NCBI GenBank assembly: GCA_041552055.1 | Contig: JBFELO010000074.1 | Location: 1 to 23,799, forward strand | Length of the DNA stretch: 23,799 nucleotides | From: JBFELO01 sp041552055 | Lineage (GTDB): Bacteria; Acidobacteriota; Thermoanaerobaculia; Thermoanaerobaculales; Sulfomarinibacteraceae | Reading direction: 5' to 3' | Shown: in pieces, positions 16,529 to 23,799 of the stretch | Numbering within the stretch: the stretch's first letter is position 1 | Layout: every line of letters starts with the position of its first letter | The notes under the pieces: model-generated | Told to the model about the DNA's origin: nothing | What the model saw: only the letters and a program-made list of their open reading frames with translations | The model's database searches: none | Position numbers and translations under genes: made by a program

Positions 16529-18661
16529 ATGACGCCGAGGACCCGATCTCCAGCCACTCCCACGGTCGTTGCCGGCGCGGGCATCGCGCTCACGGTGGCG
16601 GCCGCGACCGCGATCGCCGTGTCCGACGACGAGGCCGGAAAGACATCGCTCGATGCACTCGGACCGCTCGTGGAGGCGTTGTCGGCGGTCGGTGGCCTCC
16701 TGATCGAACGACCGTGGCTGCTCCTCGACCTGGTCGGCACGGGCCTGATCGTCGCGCTGGCCGTGACAGTGTCGGTCATGTGGCGACGGCGCGATACGGG
16801 CGCGGCTCGTGTCACGACCTCGGCCGCCCTCGCCCTGGCCGGCCAGCTGCTGCTGCTGCACCGCTCGGCTGCGTGGGGCACGACGCTGTTTGTCCTCGCC
16901 CTGGTGTTCGCACTCACCCGGCAGCGGCGCGAACGTACCGAGCCGTGGTCATCGCAACTGGTGTCGGGGGCCGAAGCCGCCGCGCTCCTCGTGGTGATCG
17001 TTGTGGCAGTGGGATTCCGGTTCTTCACCCTCAACCGCGTCGTGCACTACTTCGAGGGCGAGCTGTCGCCGTACCTGGTGGGTGCCGCCGACCTCCAGGG
17101 AATGCTCCTGGCAAACACCGCCATCCACGGACCGTGGGCACCCCTCGGTCTGCTGTTCTACCTGCCGATTCACCTGGCGGTGTCGTACGCCGGCACGACG
17201 GTTCTGGCGGTACGACTGGCGTCGGCCGCCATCGGCGTGGCCACCATTGTCGCGGCATTCCTGCTGGCGCGTACGGTGGCCGGCCGCAGTGCCGGCCTGA
17301 CGGCCTCCCTGCTGCTCGCCCTGGACCCGCTGCAGATCGGCTGGAGCCGCAGCGACGTCCACCCGCACGGTGTCACGGCGTGGCCCGCCCTGCTGCTGGC
17401 TTGGGCCACCCTGCGGGCGATCGAAACGCGCGCTACCGGCTGGTTCGTCGCCCTGACCGTGCTGATGGGACTGAGCTGGCACCAGTACCCCTCGGGCCAG
17501 CCGGCGATGTTGATCCCGCCGCTGGTTCTGCTGATCCACGCTGCCACCCACCGCGGCTTCGCGCGCTCGGTGGGCTGGAGGTGGGTCCTGGTCGCGCTCG
17601 GCCTCGGGGCGTGGTCGGTCGGCTACTCGGTTGTACACTGGCTGGGCACCGGACGTCTCGCCGGTCTCGGGCATTACTTCCACCTGCTGGGGCCACGGGT
17701 CGCGGCGGAAGATCCGGCCGTGACGCCGTCGTTGCTGCGCCACGCGGTGGACACCGGCGCCGATCTGGTCAAGGGCATCTACGTCGAGATCCCGCACCTG
17801 TTCCACCAGACCTTCATTCCGGAGATCGACCCGTCGCTGCCGCTTCGCGCCCTGCCGTGGTTGGTCGCCGCCTTCACGGTGGTCGGCGCCGCTATCCTGT
17901 TGGCGCGTCTCCCGTCGCCGCGCGCGGTGGTGATGGTGGTGTCGGTGCTGTGCGCATTCATCCCGGCCGCGCTGTCGGACATCGCATACGTGAAGCGGGC
18001 GGCGGTCCTGTACCCGCTGCTCGCAATCGTCGCGGCCGTCGGTATTGCCGCGTTGCTCGCTGCGGTCGGCGCCTCTCTCGGCCCGCGCGCGATGCGCACG
18101 GCGGTCGCGTTGCTGCTCGCCTGCGGGTTGGGGTGGACGGCGATCAGTTCCCACCTGTGGTTCTCGGGCCACCGGTACCCCTGGGGTACGCCGCCCGAGG
18201 TCGTGATCGCCGACGCCGTGGGCCGCCAGCTGAGGCCCACCACCGTCGTGATCACCAACTTCTGGGACGACTACATGCCGGGCAAATTCACCTATCTCCT
18301 GCTCGACGACCTGCGGCGCGAGGAGTTGCAGCCGTTGGTGTGGTACGTCACGACGTCGACCAGCGACGACTGGCCGACGCTGATCGCCTACCCCCACGGC
18401 GCCGTGAACGCCGTGTTCGCTCGACCCTGGTACCTGCTGTGGTCTGGCCTCGACGAGTCGTTGCGGCGAATCCAGGTCGAACGGGAATGGCGGCGCGTCG
18501 TCTACCTGATCCAGGAGGACGAACAGACCGGAGATGAGCTCGAGCGCATTCGAGCCCTGTGTCCGCTGGCAAGCGTGCGCAGGTTCCACCTGGGGGACGA
18601 GTCCAAGCACCGGATGTGGCTGGCGGTGTGCGACGATCATCCGGACTTTCTGGCGCCGTAG
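16529..18661 (+). CDS. ArnT/PMT-like GT-C membrane glycosyltransferase
   Basis: This 710-residue protein has roughly a dozen hydrophobic helices and the GT-C layout. FTLNRVVHYFEGELSPYLVG places acidic residues Glu176 and Glu178 in the first extracytoplasmic loop, where ArnT/PMT enzymes carry their catalytic acidic pair. RLASAAIGVATIVAAFLLAR and GLTASLLLALDPLQIGWSRS follow the pattern of the PMT_2 family (GT39/GT83). A soluble C-terminal part (about 560-710) contains VVITNFWDDYMPGKF. Such enzymes transfer a sugar from a polyprenyl-phosphate donor to a protein or lipid in the periplasm. The ATG at 16529 was chosen because upstream sequence is not protein-like, but no good ribosome binding site is seen. 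It is divergent from the Agl23-like gene, suggesting a shared pathway. Confidence 0.82.
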   Translation: MTPRTRSPATPTVVAGAGIALTVAAATAIAVSDDEAGKTSLDALGPLVEALSAVGGLLIERPWLLLDLVGTGLIVALAVTVSVMWRRRDTGAARVTTSAALALAGQLLLLHRSAAWGTTLFVLALVFALTRQRRERTEPWSSQLVSGAEAAALLVVIVVAVGFRFFTLNRVVHYFEGELSPYLVGAADLQGMLLANTAIHGPWAPLGLLFYLPIHLAVSYAGTTVLAVRLASAAIGVATIVAAFLLARTVAGRSAGLTASLLLALDPLQIGWSRSDVHPHGVTAWPALLLAWATLRAIETRATGWFVALTVLMGLSWHQYPSGQPAMLIPPLVLLIHAATHRGFARSVGWRWVLVALGLGAWSVGYSVVHWLGTGRLAGLGHYFHLLGPRVAAEDPAVTPSLLRHAVDTGADLVKGIYVEIPHLFHQTFIPEIDPSLPLRALPWLVAAFTVVGAAILLARLPSPRAVVMVVSVLCAFIPAALSDIAYVKRAAVLYPLLAIVAAVGIAALLAAVGASLGPRAMRTAVALLLACGLGWTAISSHLWFSGHRYPWGTPPEVVIADAVGRQLRPTTVVITNFWDDYMPGKFTYLLLDDLRREELQPLVWYVTTSTSDDWPTLIAYPHGAVNAVFARPWYLLWSGLDESLRRIQVEREWRRVVYLIQEDEQTGDELERIRALCPLASVRRFHLGDESKHRMWLAVCDDHPDFLAP

Positions 18662-18670
18662 CACGCCTGT

Positions 18671-18766
18671 TCCCGTGCCCGTGCCCGTATCCGTCTCCGT
18701 ATCCGGCTCTACTCACAATGTCGCACACAATCCGGGCACGGAGACGGGCACGGAGACGGATACGGG
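18671..18766. terminator. Hairpin of hexamer repeats between convergent genes
   Basis: The left arm is a run of six-base units (TCCCGT, GCCCGT, GCCCGT, ATCCGT, CTCCGT, ATCCGG) at 18671-18706, and the right arm (18732-18767) carries the reverse-complement pattern. The longest exact pairing is 17 bp: CCCGTATCCGTCTCCGT at 18684-18700 with its complement at 18750-18766. The loop is about 49 bases. It begins 10 bases after the stop of the glycosyltransferase and faces the end of the SGNH gene, so a two-way transcription barrier is likely. There is no T run typical of intrinsic terminators. Confidence 0.5.
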
Positions 18767-18803
18767 AGCTACCCCACACGCGAGCGCGAAGACAGCAGGC
18801 GAC

Positions 18804-20000
18804 TCACTCCGGAACCAACCCCTGCCGGTCGAGCCATTCCGCCAGGGCATCCGCGACCACCGCGTTGGCATGGGTCCTGAGGTGGCAGTGGTCGAAGTAC
18901 GGGTCACGTCCGGTGTCGTGCCAGTGGGTCCTGAGGACCGGCAACAGGTCGAGGCACGGCAGATCCAGGGAACGGCACATCCGCTCGAAGCTGGCCTGCG
19001 GGCGGTCGTCGTTGACCGTGCCCTTGGCCTGGATGTGCACGGGGAACAGGTACGCGGCCAGGGTGTGGCCGCGCTCGCGCGCCGCCAGTGAAAGGGTCCT
19101 GGTGACGCTCTCCAGCAGGTCCCACGACGGGGAGTACCAGGCGAGCCCGAAATCTCGGTGGGCGTTGTAGATCTCGAAATCGAATGCGTCGCGGGCGTGG
19201 TACATGTCTCCGCTGGCGAGTTGACGGCCGCCGCGGAAATTCTCGCGCCAGCCGGGATCGATCTCGGGCGCGGTCTCGTCTCGCCAGAGCTCATGACGTG
19301 CCAGCTCGAAGCGGTTGACCGCCCAGCTCAAGGCCCGACTCGAGGCGTAGGGGGCGGGCAGCGAACGGGCGTAGAAGTGCTGGCTGCTCTGGGCGTCGTT
19401 GAGGTACATGGCGAGGAGCACCAGGTCCGGATCGACGGCGTCATTGATCTCCAGATAGTGGTACAGCTCGTCCGACGTGCTGGCCCCCGGCAGGCCGGCG
19501 TTGATCACGACAACGCGAGACGATCGACCCGCCAGCCGCCGCTCGAGCTGGGCCGGGTAGGTCTCGTCGAACGGCAGGTAGTCGCCGAAGGTGATCGAGT
19601 CGCCGAGCACCAGCACGCGATACTCGTTGGCATCCTTTGGCCCGAGCTGCGGATGGCGCAAACCGAGCGAGTTGGTCTCGATCACGACGTCGCGTTCGCT
19701 CACCCGATGGCCGCGGATGGTCGCGCGTACGTTGGGGGTCAGCCGGACACCGTGCTCCCCGCTCCAATCGAGCAGCACGTCGATACCTTCCCGCTGCTCG
19801 CGCTCCTCGGTCGGGCCATTCCAGCCCCTTCGGACGTCGGTGGCCTCGACCTCCACCAGCTGTTGCGGCGGCAGCAGCAGCCGCGCGAGGCCCTCGGCCG
19901 CGACCAGCACCAGCACCAAGGACGCCAGGGCGAGCACCACTCGCCACACTGTGGAGAGCGAGGACGCGGCACTGCGGTGCGTCTGGCCGCGCCTGGTCAA
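18804..20000 (-). CDS. Membrane-anchored SGNH/GDSL hydrolase
   Basis: The 398-residue protein has one N-terminal membrane helix (about 18-42, VVLALASLVLVLVAAEGLA) and a periplasmic SGNH domain. Block I is VLVLGDSITFGD with nucleophile Ser135; block II glycine is in NAGLPGAST; block III asparagine is in LAMYLNDA; the catalytic pair is Asp370 and His373 in FDHCHLRTHA. The stretch IETNSLGLRHPQLG before block I is common in SGNH proteins acting on polysaccharides. It probably adds or removes an acyl group on a surface glycan, but the substrate is unknown. It starts with TTG overlapping the kinase stop (TTGA), with GGGGAG upstream, so it is translationally coupled to the sensor kinase. Confidence 0.87.
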   Translation of the reverse strand: MTRRGQTHRSAASSLSTVWRVVLALASLVLVLVAAEGLARLLLPPQQLVEVEATDVRRGWNGPTEEREQREGIDVLLDWSGEHGVRLTPNVRATIRGHRVSERDVVIETNSLGLRHPQLGPKDANEYRVLVLGDSITFGDYLPFDETYPAQLERRLAGRSSRVVVINAGLPGASTSDELYHYLEINDAVDPDLVLLAMYLNDAQSSQHFYARSLPAPYASSRALSWAVNRFELARHELWRDETAPEIDPGWRENFRGGRQLASGDMYHARDAFDFEIYNAHRDFGLAWYSPSWDLLESVTRTLSLAARERGHTLAAYLFPVHIQAKGTVNDDRPQASFERMCRSLDLPCLDLLPVLRTHWHDTGRDPYFDHCHLRTHANAVVADALAEWLDRQGLVPE

Positions 20001-22444
20001 CCCTTGGCTCCCCGAAGCGGCGGATCGACGGTGGTGACGGTTTGTGGCGGCGACTGTCGATCCCGGCCGGCGGAGCCGTTGGCGCCGCGCAACCCGACTC
20101 GGTAGAGCGCGGCGACCACGGCCTCGGCCGCCGCAGACCGTTCGACAACGGCTGCCGCCGCCGGCACCGACACGTGCTCGGTGCGCGCTTGCACGAGCAG
20201 TACTGCCGGCACACCGAGCCGGTCGAGCCAGGGGCCGGCGCAGCCGTCAGGAAGTCGTTCGAGTATGACCACGGCCTCGGGTGACCACTGTTTCGACAGT
20301 TCCTCCGCCGTCGCCAGCGACGGCGCGTGCCGCACGTCGAGGCCGGCCGCGGCCATCGCCTCCACCAGTCGAGCCGCCTCGCGGCCATCGTCGTTGACCA
20401 GCAAAACTCGCCGGCCCTTCCCGTCGGTATCCGCCTCCACCATTTCGAGCGGCTCCAGGTCGCCGGGCCGACCGAGCGGCAGCCGAATCTGGAACCGGCT
20501 TCCGGTTCGGCCGTCCGATTCGACTTCGATGTCGCCGTCGTGCTCGCTCACGATCGCGTACACCACCGCCAACCCGAGACCGGCGCCCCGGCCCTGGCGT
20601 TTGAGCGAGAAGAACGGTTCGAAGAGGCGGTCCCGGTGCTCGGGCGGCACCCCGGGACCATCGTCGGAGACGATGAGCAGGGCGCCTCCGTCCCCCAGTC
20701 CAACCCGAACATCCACCCGACCGCCCTCGCCCGCCACGGCATCGCGCGCGTTGAGCACCAGGTTGAGCAGCAGCCGACGCAGTGCGACCGGGCTGCCGGT
20801 CACCGGGATGTGCTCGTCGACCACCCCGACCGTCAAGGCGACGTCCTCGGGCATGAGATGGGACAGCACGGCCTCCTGGCCCGCCACCAACTCACCGAGG
20901 TCGAAGGTTCGCGGCGGTGTGCTCTCGCGCCGGGCGAAGAGCAGCAGCTCCCGCACGACCTCGATCCCCTCATTGGCGAGATCACCGATCGCGACCGACG
21001 CTTCCTCCACGGCCTCCGGTTCCCGCTGCAGCCACCGCACGTGGAGCAGGATCGCCGCCAACAGATTGTTGAAGTCATGGGCGACGCCGCTCGCGAGGGT
21101 TCCGACGGCCTGCATCTTCTCCGCCTCGCGCAGCCTGCTCTCCGCCCGCGCCTCCTCGGTCATGTCGCGAGCCACCAGGATGCTGTGGCCGAGGTTCCCC
21201 GGGGTCGTCAACGAGCACCGCAGCAGCCGGCCGCTGCTGTCCACGCGAAAGGTCCCGGCCTCACCCGATCGCAACTGATCGGCAATGACCGGACGGAGTC
21301 GGTCGAGATGCTCCGCCAGGGCACGATTGGCCAAGACGACGGCACCGGAAGGCTCGACCAGAGCCACGCCGTCCTCCATCGCGTCGAAGGTGCGCCGCCA
21401 ACGTTCGCCCAGCCGCCGCACTCGATCCGTCAGGTCGTGGATCGCCATCAACCAGCCTGCCGCCTGCCGGTCACCGATGGGCCGCAGATGGAGCTCGACC
21501 TCCGCACGTTCGCCGCCGGCGAGCTGCCACCGTGCCTCCACTACCGCCTCGACGCCGCTCCTGGCCGCGTCGAGCGCGCCGCCGAACGACTGCTCGTCGA
21601 GACCGACCAGGAACCCGGCCACCGGCTGACCGATGGCCTGCTCGGGCTCGCAGCCCAAGAACGACGCGGCCGCGGGGTTGGCGCCGCGGATTGCCAGCTC
21701 CTCGCCGAGTTCGAGCAGCGGTGTGGGCGACGACATGAACAGATCCCGGAACCGCTGCTCGCTCGCGGCCAAAGACTGGCGCTGGTCGGCCAACCGCACC
21801 GCCATGTCGTGATACGCGTGCGCCAGGTCGCGCACTTCAACGGTGTGTGCCGCGGCGGCCGGGGGCTCCACCGGCTCCTCGGCCTGGAACGAGCGCACCG
21901 AGTCGGCCAGGGCTCGCAGCGGGCGAACCACCCTGCCCACGAGGTCCATACCCACCAGCAGGGCGAGGGCCAGGGCGAGGCCGAGCGCGGTCACCAATCG
22001 CACCGCTGAAGACGCCAGGTGGCTGTCGATCCGTGATCTCGACAGCAGCAAGACGACGTTGAAGACGCCGCCAGCGGTGTCGTGTCCGGGCTCAAGAAGC
22101 ACCCGTTCTTCGATCCTCAGGAGCGACGGTTCGATCGTAGCGGCCTCGTCGGGCGACGGACCGTAGCGCCAGAGCAGACTGCCGCTGGCGTCTCGAACCT
22201 CACCCGAGCGCAGGTCGCCCATGGACACCACCGCCAGGTACTCGGGCGAACCGCCCTCCGCCGCCGCGACCGCGAGCGTCCGTGCCAGCAGTCGGCCCTG
22301 GTTCGAGAGCTCGTCCTCGAGCACATCACGCTCGTGCCACAACACCAGGGCACTGACCAGGACCAGGATGACCAGGAGCACCCCGAGCAGCCACAGCAGA
22401 AAGCTGCGACCGATGGTCATGGGGGCGAAACGGGGCCAAGGCAT
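19997..22444 (-). CDS. Membrane sensor histidine kinase with HAMP, two PAS and degenerate receiver
   Basis: The 815-residue protein has two membrane helices (about 13-34 and about 155-178) flanking a sensor domain, a HAMP region (VRPLRALADSVRSF), PAS 1 (SEQRFRDLFMSSPTPLLEL) and PAS 2 (TFDAMEDGVALVEPSG). The H box is ASGVAHDFNNLLAAI with His456. ATP-binding boxes follow: N (NLVLNARDAV), G1 (SDDGPGVP), F (LFEPFFSLK) and G2 (GRGAGLGLAVVY). The last ~130 residues resemble a receiver: acidic pair Asp685/Asp686, but Glu729 stands where the phosphorylated Asp should be, and the conserved Thr and Lys are not recognisable. No partner response regulator is nearby. The start ATG at 22444 has GGAGG 8 bases upstream; the GTG at 22486 has none. 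The next gene, a hydrolase, overlaps its stop. Confidence 0.9.
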   Translation of the reverse strand: MPWPRFAPMTIGRSFLLWLLGVLLVILVLVSALVLWHERDVLEDELSNQGRLLARTLAVAAAEGGSPEYLAVVSMGDLRSGEVRDASGSLLWRYGPSPDEAATIEPSLLRIEERVLLEPGHDTAGGVFNVVLLLSRSRIDSHLASSAVRLVTALGLALALALLVGMDLVGRVVRPLRALADSVRSFQAEEPVEPPAAAAHTVEVRDLAHAYHDMAVRLADQRQSLAASEQRFRDLFMSSPTPLLELGEELAIRGANPAAASFLGCEPEQAIGQPVAGFLVGLDEQSFGGALDAARSGVEAVVEARWQLAGGERAEVELHLRPIGDRQAAGWLMAIHDLTDRVRRLGERWRRTFDAMEDGVALVEPSGAVVLANRALAEHLDRLRPVIADQLRSGEAGTFRVDSSGRLLRCSLTTPGNLGHSILVARDMTEEARAESRLREAEKMQAVGTLASGVAHDFNNLLAAILLHVRWLQREPEAVEEASVAIGDLANEGIEVVRELLLFARRESTPPRTFDLGELVAGQEAVLSHLMPEDVALTVGVVDEHIPVTGSPVALRRLLLNLVLNARDAVAGEGGRVDVRVGLGDGGALLIVSDDGPGVPPEHRDRLFEPFFSLKRQGRGAGLGLAVVYAIVSEHDGDIEVESDGRTGSRFQIRLPLGRPGDLEPLEMVEADTDGKGRRVLLVNDDGREAARLVEAMAAAGLDVRHAPSLATAEELSKQWSPEAVVILERLPDGCAGPWLDRLGVPAVLLVQARTEHVSVPAAAAVVERSAAAEAVVAALYRVGLRGANGSAGRDRQSPPQTVTTVDPPLRGAKG

Positions 22445-22526
22445 CCCGTCACCCTCCGCGGAGGCCTGTGTGTCGAGGGTCGACACCCATACAGCGATGG
22501 TACCGCCGACGGATGCGGCTACACCA

Positions 22527-22589
22527 GCGATTCGCCCTGCGAATTGCCGGGTTCGAATTCAACCTCTCGCGATTCGCGAGGCGAATCGC
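22527..22589. repeat. Nested inverted repeats upstream of the sensor kinase
   Basis: An outer inverted repeat pairs GCGATTCGCC (22527-22536) with GGCGAATCGC (22580-22589). Inside its right half is a second palindrome, CTCGCGATTCGCGAG (22566-22580), so two alternative folds compete for the same bases. TTCGAA and GAATTC overlap between the arms. The region lies between the end of the small membrane-protein gene and the kinase start; it could be a terminator, an operator or an attenuator-like leader. Confidence 0.45.
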
Positions 22590-22593
22590 GCCA

Positions 22594-22908
22594 CTAGAAG
22601 TCGAAGAAATCGCCCTCGAACACGTCTGAGAGCTGGCGCGTAAGCGCCGTCGAGATGCCCGCCGTCATCCCCGCCATGATGGCAGCACCCTTGGTCCTTC
22701 CCACGAGGTAGCCCACCAGCCCCACGGCGGCCACGGTGCCGAAGGGGTGCCGACGGACGGTGCCGCGCCAGTCGATACTCTGAGGAACCAGGGTGTCGAG
22801 GATAGTATCGGCGTCGAACGGACGTGCCGACTCCGACTCCATCGCCTCGGGCGAGTCCGCCGCCTGCGGATCCACCGCCTCGTCCAGGTCGTCGAGATGC
22901 TCTGCCAC
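22594..22908 (-). CDS. Small acidic protein with glycine-rich membrane segment
   Basis: This 104-residue protein has an acidic N-terminal half (MAEHLDDLDEAVDPQAADSP) and a hydrophobic Gly/Ala-rich C-terminal half (GTVAAVGLVGYLVGRTKG, then AAIMAGMTAGISTAL) typical of one or two glycine-zipper membrane helices. The pattern RRHPFGTVAAVGLVGYLVGR resembles the tail of DUF883/YqjD-type proteins, so it may be a divergent relative of the gene before it. It starts with GTG at 22908, with GAGGAG 7 bases upstream, 12 bases after the stop of that gene; the two form an operon. Confidence 0.7.
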   Translation of the reverse strand: MAEHLDDLDEAVDPQAADSPEAMESESARPFDADTILDTLVPQSIDWRGTVRRHPFGTVAAVGLVGYLVGRTKGAAIMAGMTAGISTALTRQLSDVFEGDFFDF

Positions 22909-22920
22909 CGCTCGACTCCT

Positions 22921-23412
22921 CTACTCTCTCGGCCGCGTCACGAAGCCGACCAGGAAGCCGGCGGCGAGCGCGATCAGGACCGATTTCCCGGGATTCTGGC
23001 GGATGTACTCGAGGACCTGGTCGCCCTTCTCCTTGAAGTCCACCTCGGCCATCCGGTCCTTCGTCTTGCCGTAGAGCTCCTTGGCCTTCACCGACAGCAC
23101 GTCGTACTGGTCCTTGCTCTTGCCGTACATCACCTCGGCCTGCTCTCGGCCCTTGGTGGCCATCACCGACATCTTCTCCTTGGCCTCGCCGAGGTACTTC
23201 TTGGCATCTTCCATGTAGACCCGCGTCCGCTCCGATGCCTCGTGGCCCGCTTCGCGTGCCTTACCGTAGGCCTCCTGCATGGTCGAACGCGCCGCGTCCA
23301 TCGCCTTCTGCGCCTTGGCCAAGGCGTCCTTGACGCCGCTCAGGTCGGCCTCGGCCTCTTCGGCCACCGCCTCGATGGCCTCGTCGACGGTTGGCTGTTT
23401 CTTCTCTGCCAT
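22921..23412 (-). CDS. DUF883/YqjD-like tail-anchored helical protein
   Basis: This 163-residue protein is mostly charged amphipathic helix (residues about 5-130) with 11-residue-like repeats rich in Ala, Lys, Glu and Tyr-Gly-Lys (EAYGKAREAG, VMYGKSKDQYD, ELYGKTKDRM), similar to apolipoprotein/LEA-type helices. A C-terminal hydrophobic segment VLIALAAGFLVGFVTR follows QVLEYIRQNPGKS, the same arrangement as in YqjD/ElaB/DUF883 proteins that anchor to the inner membrane and are linked to stress and ribosome binding in Enterobacteria. GGGAGG precedes the ATG. A plausible promoter lies 30-60 bases upstream. Confidence 0.78.
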   Translation of the reverse strand: MAEKKQPTVDEAIEAVAEEAEADLSGVKDALAKAQKAMDAARSTMQEAYGKAREAGHEASERTRVYMEDAKKYLGEAKEKMSVMATKGREQAEVMYGKSKDQYDVLSVKAKELYGKTKDRMAEVDFKEKGDQVLEYIRQNPGKSVLIALAAGFLVGFVTRPRE

Positions 23413-23442
23413 TGGAACCTCCCAGATGTCCGGAGCAGGGCT

Positions 23443-23471
23443 ATTGTACGGATCATCGGGGGCTGAGTCTA
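23443..23471 (-). promoter_or_regulatory. Probable sigma70 promoter of the DUF883-like operon
   Basis: On the minus strand, TAGACT (23471-23466) and TACAAT (23448-23443) are separated by exactly 17 bases. The -10 matches TATAAT in 5 of 6 positions and the -35 matches TTGACA in 4 of 6. Transcription would start near 23436, leaving a leader of about 25 bases with a GGGAGG ribosome binding site before the ATG at 23412. Confidence 0.55.
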
Positions 23472-23505
23472 CTGGCCGGGGGGCCGGGTTCGCCCCCCGG
23501 GCCAG
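23472..23505. terminator. Very stable GC hairpin next to the promoter
   Basis: CTGGCC-GGGGGG-C pairs with G-CCCCCC-GGGCCAG around a seven-base loop, with one bulged base. It directly adjoins the -35 element of the promoter. There is no T run, so it may be the end of an upstream transcription unit lying outside the window, or a regulator binding or structural site. Confidence 0.45.
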
Positions 23506-23511
23506 TTACAC

Positions 23512-23585
23512 GATGCAAGATCTCCCACCGGCCCGCTCTTTGTCTATGTCTTTGCCTTCGTCTTTTTCTTCATCTTCATCGTCAT
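23512..23585 (-). repeat. Second copy of the composite GA-triplet/GATCTTGCATC repeat
   Basis: Read on the minus strand: a GA-rich triplet tract (from about 23585 to 23539), then GAGCGGGCCGGTGGGAG and ATCTTGCATC (ending at 23512). These parts occur in the same order at 203-279 on the plus strand. Here only one heptamer unit is present and the GA tract is longer. Confidence 0.55.
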
Positions 23586-23698
23586 ACCAGATTCATCGTC
23601 ATCGACCCAACGCCACCACTTGGCTCGCCACCGGTGACTGGTGGATGGACCGTCGCCCTCCAGCCCTCACGCCCCTGGAAGATCGAGGCGGTGACCGT

Positions 23699-23716
23699 GG
23701 TGCGCTGAGGCGCACC
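23699..23716. repeat. Small perfect hairpin
   Basis: GGTGCGC (23699-23705) and GCGCACC (23710-23716) are exact reverse complements around the four-base loop TGAG. It lies in gene-free DNA; a terminator for a gene outside the window is possible, but no T run is seen. Confidence 0.4.
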
Positions 23717-23773
23717 CTACGACCGTCCTCCCGGGCAGGCCGCCAGCGACACGCGACGGGTGCGGTTCGGTTT

Positions 23774-23799
23774 GACGACGATGACGATGAGGATGACGA
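23774..23799 (+). repeat. GAY-triplet tract cut by the window edge
   Basis: A run of GAC/GAT/GAG triplets (GACGACGATGACGATGAGG and onward) reaches the last base. It looks like the start of another member of the composite repeat family seen at 203-279. Confidence 0.4.

Larger units (their letters stand above)
23413..23799. other. Gene-free right flank
   Basis: No credible coding region is seen. It contains the promoter and hairpin for the DUF883-like operon, a reverse-orientation copy of the left-end composite repeat (23512-23585), a small perfect hairpin (23699-23716) and the beginning of another GAY-triplet tract at the very edge of the window. A gene in the adjoining sequence may end or start just outside. 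Confidence 0.55.

Overview
This is a GC-rich bacterial window from an organism with a Gram-negative envelope. It carries a complete minor-pilin/PilY1 operon of the type IV pilus system, several signal-peptide proteins and two GT-C membrane glycosyltransferases. Protein style (long Thr-Pro linkers ending exported proteins, PilY1 with lectin-like insertions, an Agl23-like protein, DUF883-like proteins) and intergenic regions full of short degenerate tandem repeats suggest an uncultured lineage such as Acidobacteriota, Desulfobacterota or Binatota. No marker gene is present, so the taxonomy is only a guess.

Layout. (1) 1-296: no gene; a degenerate 64-bp direct repeat, a GA-rich trinucleotide tract and a heptamer tandem repeat. 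(2) 297-2909 (-): a two-domain M16 zinc protease. (3) 2910-3313: 404 bp without a gene, holding a 13-bp perfect inverted repeat and further repeat copies. (4) 3314-13892 (-): a tightly packed eight-gene operon, in transcription order FimT/GspH pseudopilin, PilV, PilW, PilX, an 801-aa VWA-fragment/Thr-Pro protein, PilY1 (1351 aa), a FxLYD-like exported protein and a small probable lipoprotein. (5) 14011-16443 (-): an Agl23/TIGR03663-like membrane protein fused to an NHL beta-propeller, divergent from (6) 16529-18661 (+): an ArnT/PMT-like GT-C glycosyltransferase. (7) 18662-18803: a convergent intergenic hairpin made of hexamer repeats. (8) 18804-22444 (-): a hybrid sensor kinase with a degenerate receiver, translationally coupled to a membrane-anchored SGNH hydrolase. 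(9) 22594-23412 (-): two small envelope/stress-type proteins (DUF883/YqjD-like and a glycine-rich membrane protein) behind a plausible sigma70 promoter. (10) 23413-23799: no gene; hairpins and a second copy of the composite repeat seen at the left end.

How it fits together. The minor pilins and PilY1 would form the priming/tip complex of a type IV pilus. The two GT-C proteins beside the operon could glycosylate pilin or another surface polymer, and the SGNH hydrolase could acylate or deacylate a glycan; these links rest on neighbourhood only. The most unusual observation is that the VWA (MIDAS) domain normally contained in PilY1 is divided between two consecutive exported proteins: the DxSxS motif lies in the 801-aa protein, while the later TP and TDG elements lie in PilY1. 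In addition, three of the four exported proteins at the end of this operon finish in the same tetrapeptide, TPEL.
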